Assembly: GCF_963678845.1 (NCBI RefSeq)
Contig: NZ_OY787464.1
Coordinates: forward strand, 62,001 to 126,000
Direction of reading: 5' to 3'
DNA: 64,000 nucleotides
Source of the DNA: an uncultured Bacteroides sp.
GTDB lineage: Bacteria > Bacteroidota > Bacteroidia > Bacteroidales > Bacteroidaceae
Shown: positions 61,286-64,000 of the stretch, piece by piece
Layout: each line of letters opens with the position of its first letter
Numbering within the stretch: the first letter of the stretch is position 1
The notes under the pieces: model-generated
What the model was told of the DNA's origin: nothing
The model's input: the letters and a program-made list of their open reading frames with translations, nothing else
Databases searched by the model: none
Position numbers and translations under genes: made by a program

Positions 61286-61642
61286 ATGATGACAAAAGAA
61301 GAAATAGCTTCCATAGTCCTTTATTGCAAAAATAATAATGTAAGCTTTAAGGACCGTTTAAGAGAATTAGGAATAACACCATGGCGTTTTTATGAGGCAA
61401 AAAGCAAGTATGCAAAAAACAATAATAATGAGTTATTAGAAATAGGGAATAAAGGTAATTTCATACCTTGTCCTGATCTTACCAGAAAATGTTCTCATGT
61501 GAAAAGAGCCCAAGATGAAAAAGTATGTAGTAATATAAATATTGAATTACAATCTGCAAACGGCACCATCATGAGAATACATGGCGAGCTTAACAACTCT
61601 CAACTCGAAAGTATCATCTTATCAGCCATAAATCATGTTTAG
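61286..61642 (+). CDS. tnpA: IS66 accessory protein TnpA
   Basis: A 118-residue IS66 OrfA/TnpA-like protein. An N-terminal helix-turn-helix region (EEIASIVLYCKNNNVSFKDRLRELGITPWRFYEAKSKY) is followed by a short basic linker, and the C-terminus ends in the usual IIRIHGEL-type segment (IMRIHGELNNSQLESII). TnpA is required together with TnpB and TnpC for IS66 transposition. It overlaps tnpB by 8 bp, so translation is coupled. It is intact. Confidence 0.85.
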   Translation: MMTKEEIASIVLYCKNNNVSFKDRLRELGITPWRFYEAKSKYAKNNNNELLEIGNKGNFIPCPDLTRKCSHVKRAQDEKVCSNINIELQSANGTIMRIHGELNNSQLESIILSAINHV

Positions 61643-62003
61643 CCTCGGTGACAGTAACCGTTATCTGTTGTTCAGTGAACCGACGGATATGAGAAAGAGT
61701 TTCCATACATTAAGCGGACTTGTGACCAATATCATGGGTACAAATCCCCATAATGGTGATGTTTTTATTTTTATAAACAAGCATCGTAACCGCATCAAAC
61801 TCCTTCATTGGGAACCAGGAGGTATGGTAATATACAGTAAAATGCTTGAAAGAGGAACCTTTGCACTTCCTGACCTGTCTTCTGTCACCTCTTCATCATA
61901 TATCATGCAATGGCGTGATCTCGTGCTCTTGGTTGAAGGAATTATGGAAAAGGCAGATAGTCGTCAGAATCGTCTCATGCATCTGAGAAATATGCAGTTA
62001 TAG
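61635..62003 (+). CDS. tnpB: IS66 accessory protein TnpB
   Basis: A 122-residue IS66 Orf2 protein, with RYLLFSEPTDMRKSFHTLSGLVTNIMGTNPHNGDVFIFINKHRNRIKLLHWEPGGMVIYSKMLERGTF covering the whole family signature. It is not the IS200/IS605 TnpB nuclease despite the shared name. It overlaps tnpA and is followed by 73 bp before tnpC. It is intact. Confidence 0.95.
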   Translation: MFSLGDSNRYLLFSEPTDMRKSFHTLSGLVTNIMGTNPHNGDVFIFINKHRNRIKLLHWEPGGMVIYSKMLERGTFALPDLSSVTSSSYIMQWRDLVLLVEGIMEKADSRQNRLMHLRNMQL

Positions 62004-62076
62004 TAGCAATTATATTTACATAAATTTGTCTAATTAGCTGATTATCATTATATTTGTTCCATATTAGAACACGATA

Positions 62077-63591
62077 ATGACAGAAGCGGAAGTAATAGCC
62101 CTACAGCAAGAGAATGAACGTCTGAAGAACTTGGTAAACAGCCTTGAAAGTCAGCTTGCGTGGCTCCGTAAGAAAGTTTTTGGCAGTATGAGCGAGAAAC
62201 ACCTTCCGCTTAATCCTGATGAGCTTCAACTGAATTTGTTTCCCGAGCAGATGAGTGACGATCAGAAGGCAAGGCTTGAAGCTGAAGTCTCTGCAGAACA
62301 GAAGAACATAGACAAGATTATAGGTCGAACAAAGGAGAAACCTTCCAGAAAACCTCTTGATACATCCAAACTGCCAGTCAGGGAAGAGCATATATATCCG
62401 CAAGGAATAAACGCAGATGAATACAGTGAACTTACTCCTGAAATAAGCGATTCTCTTGAAAGAATACCAGCAATGGTATACATCAGAAGAATAATACGCC
62501 ATAAGTATGTACTCAAATCTGATATACAGATAAAAAGTCCCGAAAGGAAAGCCTTTGAAATCGCTCCTATGCCGTTAGCTCCTGTTGACAAGTGCATTGC
62601 AGGCGCATCTGTCCTGACAGATATCATACTTGACAAGTTCATGTATCACCTTCCCTTTTACAGGGTCATTCAAAAGTACCGTGAAAGTTGCATTGTCTTC
62701 AATGACTCTACCATGAATGGTTGGTTCAGTGCCACATGCGAAAGGATAAAGCCACTGTATGACATTTTAAAGTCAGAGATACTCTCAAGTGAATATATCC
62801 AGGTTGATGAGAGTACGATTCCTGTGATTGACAATGAAAAACATCGTACGGTAAAGGGCTATATGTGGTGCGTGAGAGACGCATTGCATGGATCGGTATG
62901 CTTCAGCTATGACTTCGGTTCAAGAAGCAAGGCTACAGCACACAGACTTCTGCTTGGTTATCATGGAAATGTACAGGTTGATGGCTATAATGTATATGAT
63001 GACTTTGAAAAGATTGAAGGTATAACACTCTATGGATGCTGGGCTCATGCACGACGTAAATTTGTAGAAGCCCTTGATGAGGATAATCAGAAAGCTACAC
63101 AAGGTCTTGTATATATCAATAAGCTGTATCATATCGAGAGTGTAGCCGATGATATGAAACTGACAGCAGATCAGAGAAAAGACAAACGTAAGACTGAAGC
63201 ATATCCAATTATCTGTGAGTTTGAAAAATGGCTTGGAGATACATGGTTGAAAGTACTTCCAGGCAGCAGAATGGGGAAAGCTATACAATATAATTATACA
63301 CTCCTGCCACGTCTTGCCCGTTATGTAAATGAAGGAAGAATCAATATAGATAACAACCTTATCGAAAATGCAATAAGGCCTTTAGCCATCGGCAGGAAAA
63401 ACTATCTTTTCTGTGGAAATGACGACTCAGCAGTACGTGCAGCAATAATTTATGGTTCATCCGACAAATGCGTAGTTCTTCTCATGCATTGCCAAAATTT
63501 TAAGTTCAAAAAACCTTTGATCTCTATATCCATATGCTTGTCTTTTCATTGTTTTGATTTTGTTATTAATACCTTCCAATTTTCCTGTTGA
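62077..63591 (+). pseudogene. tnpC: IS66 transposase TnpC, truncated by ISL3 element
   Basis: Residues 1-459 of an IS66 DDE transposase: an N-terminal leucine-rich coil (QQENERLKNLVNSLESQLAWLRKKVFG), a zinc-finger-like region and the DDE domain with D in QVDESTIPVID, D in QVDGYNVYDDFE and E in NNLIENAIRPLAIGRKNYLFCG. All three catalytic residues are present. From about 63454 the frame runs into the ISL3 end (SDKCVVLLMHCQNF...) and stops at 63591, so the final ~50-60 residues are replaced. The protein is probably inactive, and the IS66 copy cannot move by itself. Confidence 0.88.
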
Positions 63592-64000
63592 TATATGATA
63601 ATCATACCATGCTAAGATTCCCCACTTATGAGCTTTTAGTGTATTTGCAAAGGTTGTAAGTTTGGGGATTTTGGCTTGATATGCCTGTTCTATCCAAGCG
63701 TCCAATTCTTTGATAGCCTGCTCTTTATTTACTTGTGTCCATATTTCTTTCAAACTTTCTTTCAGATAGTATGCTTTCATCAAGGGCTCATTCAGCTTCA
63801 AGGCATTGTCAAGTCTGGACTTGAATTGGTTATCAAAGATATCTTTGCCATTGCATAGTAATAGCCATCTAGTTCCTTTAAACACTTTTCGTTTATTCAG
63901 ATCCTTTTCCTCTCTGTAAACACTTCTACGTATTTCATCCAAAGCATCATTCATGAGTTTGACTACATGAAAGTGATCAAATACCAGAGTTGCTTCAGGT
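63454..64000 (-). mobile_element. ISL3-family element, partial
   Basis: Begins at about 63454 with GGTTCATCCGACAAATGCGTAG, which reads as an element end, and runs off the window. It sits inside IS66 tnpC. Confidence 0.75.
63457..64000 (-). CDS. ISL3-family transposase, partial
   Basis: The C-terminal ~180 residues of an ISL3 transposase; the N-terminus lies beyond the window. The visible part starts with the conserved LVFDHFHVVKLMNDALDEIRR (the second catalytic aspartate region) and shows ILAWYDYHISTGKLEGINNKIKTMKRQAYGYRDQRFFELKIL, which includes the third catalytic residue and the conserved GxxNNKIK-type motif. It ends HEKNYAFVG, encoded across the element's terminal repeat. The stop is at 63457. 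The ATG at 63954 is internal. Confidence 0.92.
   Translation of the reverse strand, partial: PEATLVFDHFHVVKLMNDALDEIRRSVYREEKDLNKRKVFKGTRWLLLCNGKDIFDNQFKSRLDNALKLNEPLMKAYYLKESLKEIWTQVNKEQAIKELDAWIEQAYQAKIPKLTTFANTLKAHKWGILAWYDYHISTGKLEGINNKIKTMKRQAYGYRDQRFFELKILAMHEKNYAFVG

Larger units (their letters stand above)
61215..63453 (+). mobile_element. IS66-family element, interrupted
   Basis: The left end starts GTAAGCCTTCGG, agreeing with the GTAA start of IS66 inverted repeats, followed by tnpA, tnpB and tnpC. The element is broken at about 63453 by an ISL3-family element, so its right end is outside the window. Confidence 0.8.

Noticed and set aside
61635..62003. TnpB as an RNA-guided nuclease of the IS200/IS605 type
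   Set aside because: The protein is the small IS66 Orf2; it has no RuvC or zinc-finger motifs of the nuclease family.
63454..63591. Last 45 residues of the tnpC reading frame as a real C-terminus
   Set aside because: They are read from the ISL3 element end and match no IS66 transposase.
1..64000. tRNA or rRNA genes
   Set aside because: No cloverleaf with the conserved T-loop and acceptor stem, and no rRNA-like sequence, was seen on either strand.

Overview
This window looks like a Bacteroides-type (Bacteroidales) chromosome. It is AT-rich, has almost no Shine-Dalgarno sequences, and many genes are preceded by the Bacteroidetes -7 promoter box TAnnTTTG (for example TATCTTTG). Its lipoproteins, BspA-like repeat protein, serine-type sulfatase, GH35 beta-galactosidase, HU-like and DUF4248 proteins are all typical of that group. 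The species cannot be named from the sequence alone.

Region 1 (1-36.9 kb) is mostly conserved chromosome. It holds the pheT 3' end, yebC, a TSCPD protein, mntH, lepA, rmuC, a Cof-type phosphatase, an RluA-type pseudouridine synthase, rlmD and ppdK. Next comes a thiamine operon on the minus strand (thiS-thiE-thiG-thiC-thiH-thiF-tenI-like) behind a clear TPP riboswitch, with thiD diverging on the plus strand. Small secreted proteins, an acyltransferase, a sulfatase, a membrane-anchored peroxiredoxin, sbcD-sbcC and a GH35 beta-galactosidase follow.

Region 2 (37-46.9 kb) is a patchwork of accessory DNA. It has an AAA/DUF4143 ATPase gene whose stop codon abuts a copied 3' tail of the GH35 gene, a wrecked higBA toxin-antitoxin pair, and a phage-like module (amidase, small coiled-coil protein, HU-like protein, two DUF4248 proteins, a DnaB-type helicase and a putative replication protein). 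The helicase gene is split by a 1.6-kb IS110-family element; removing the element restores the reading frame.

Region 3 (46.9-61.2 kb) is a complete type I-B CRISPR-Cas locus: cas6, cas8b, cas7, cas5, cas3, cas4, cas1, cas2, a leader, and 75 direct repeats with 74 full spacers. The effector block (cas8b-cas7-cas5-cas3) looks clearly more AT-rich than cas6 and cas4-cas1-cas2. Two spacer pairs appear to come from homologous phage genes.

Region 4 (61.2-64 kb) is an IS66-family element inserted inside what looks like spacer 75, itself interrupted by an ISL3-family element that runs off the window. The array may therefore continue beyond the window.

Other points of note are two copies of a 4 x 22-bp TGTACA repeat array, an attenuator-like terminator in a 5' leader, a strong hairpin between cas7 and cas5, and a 25-bp sequence shared between two distant intergenic regions.
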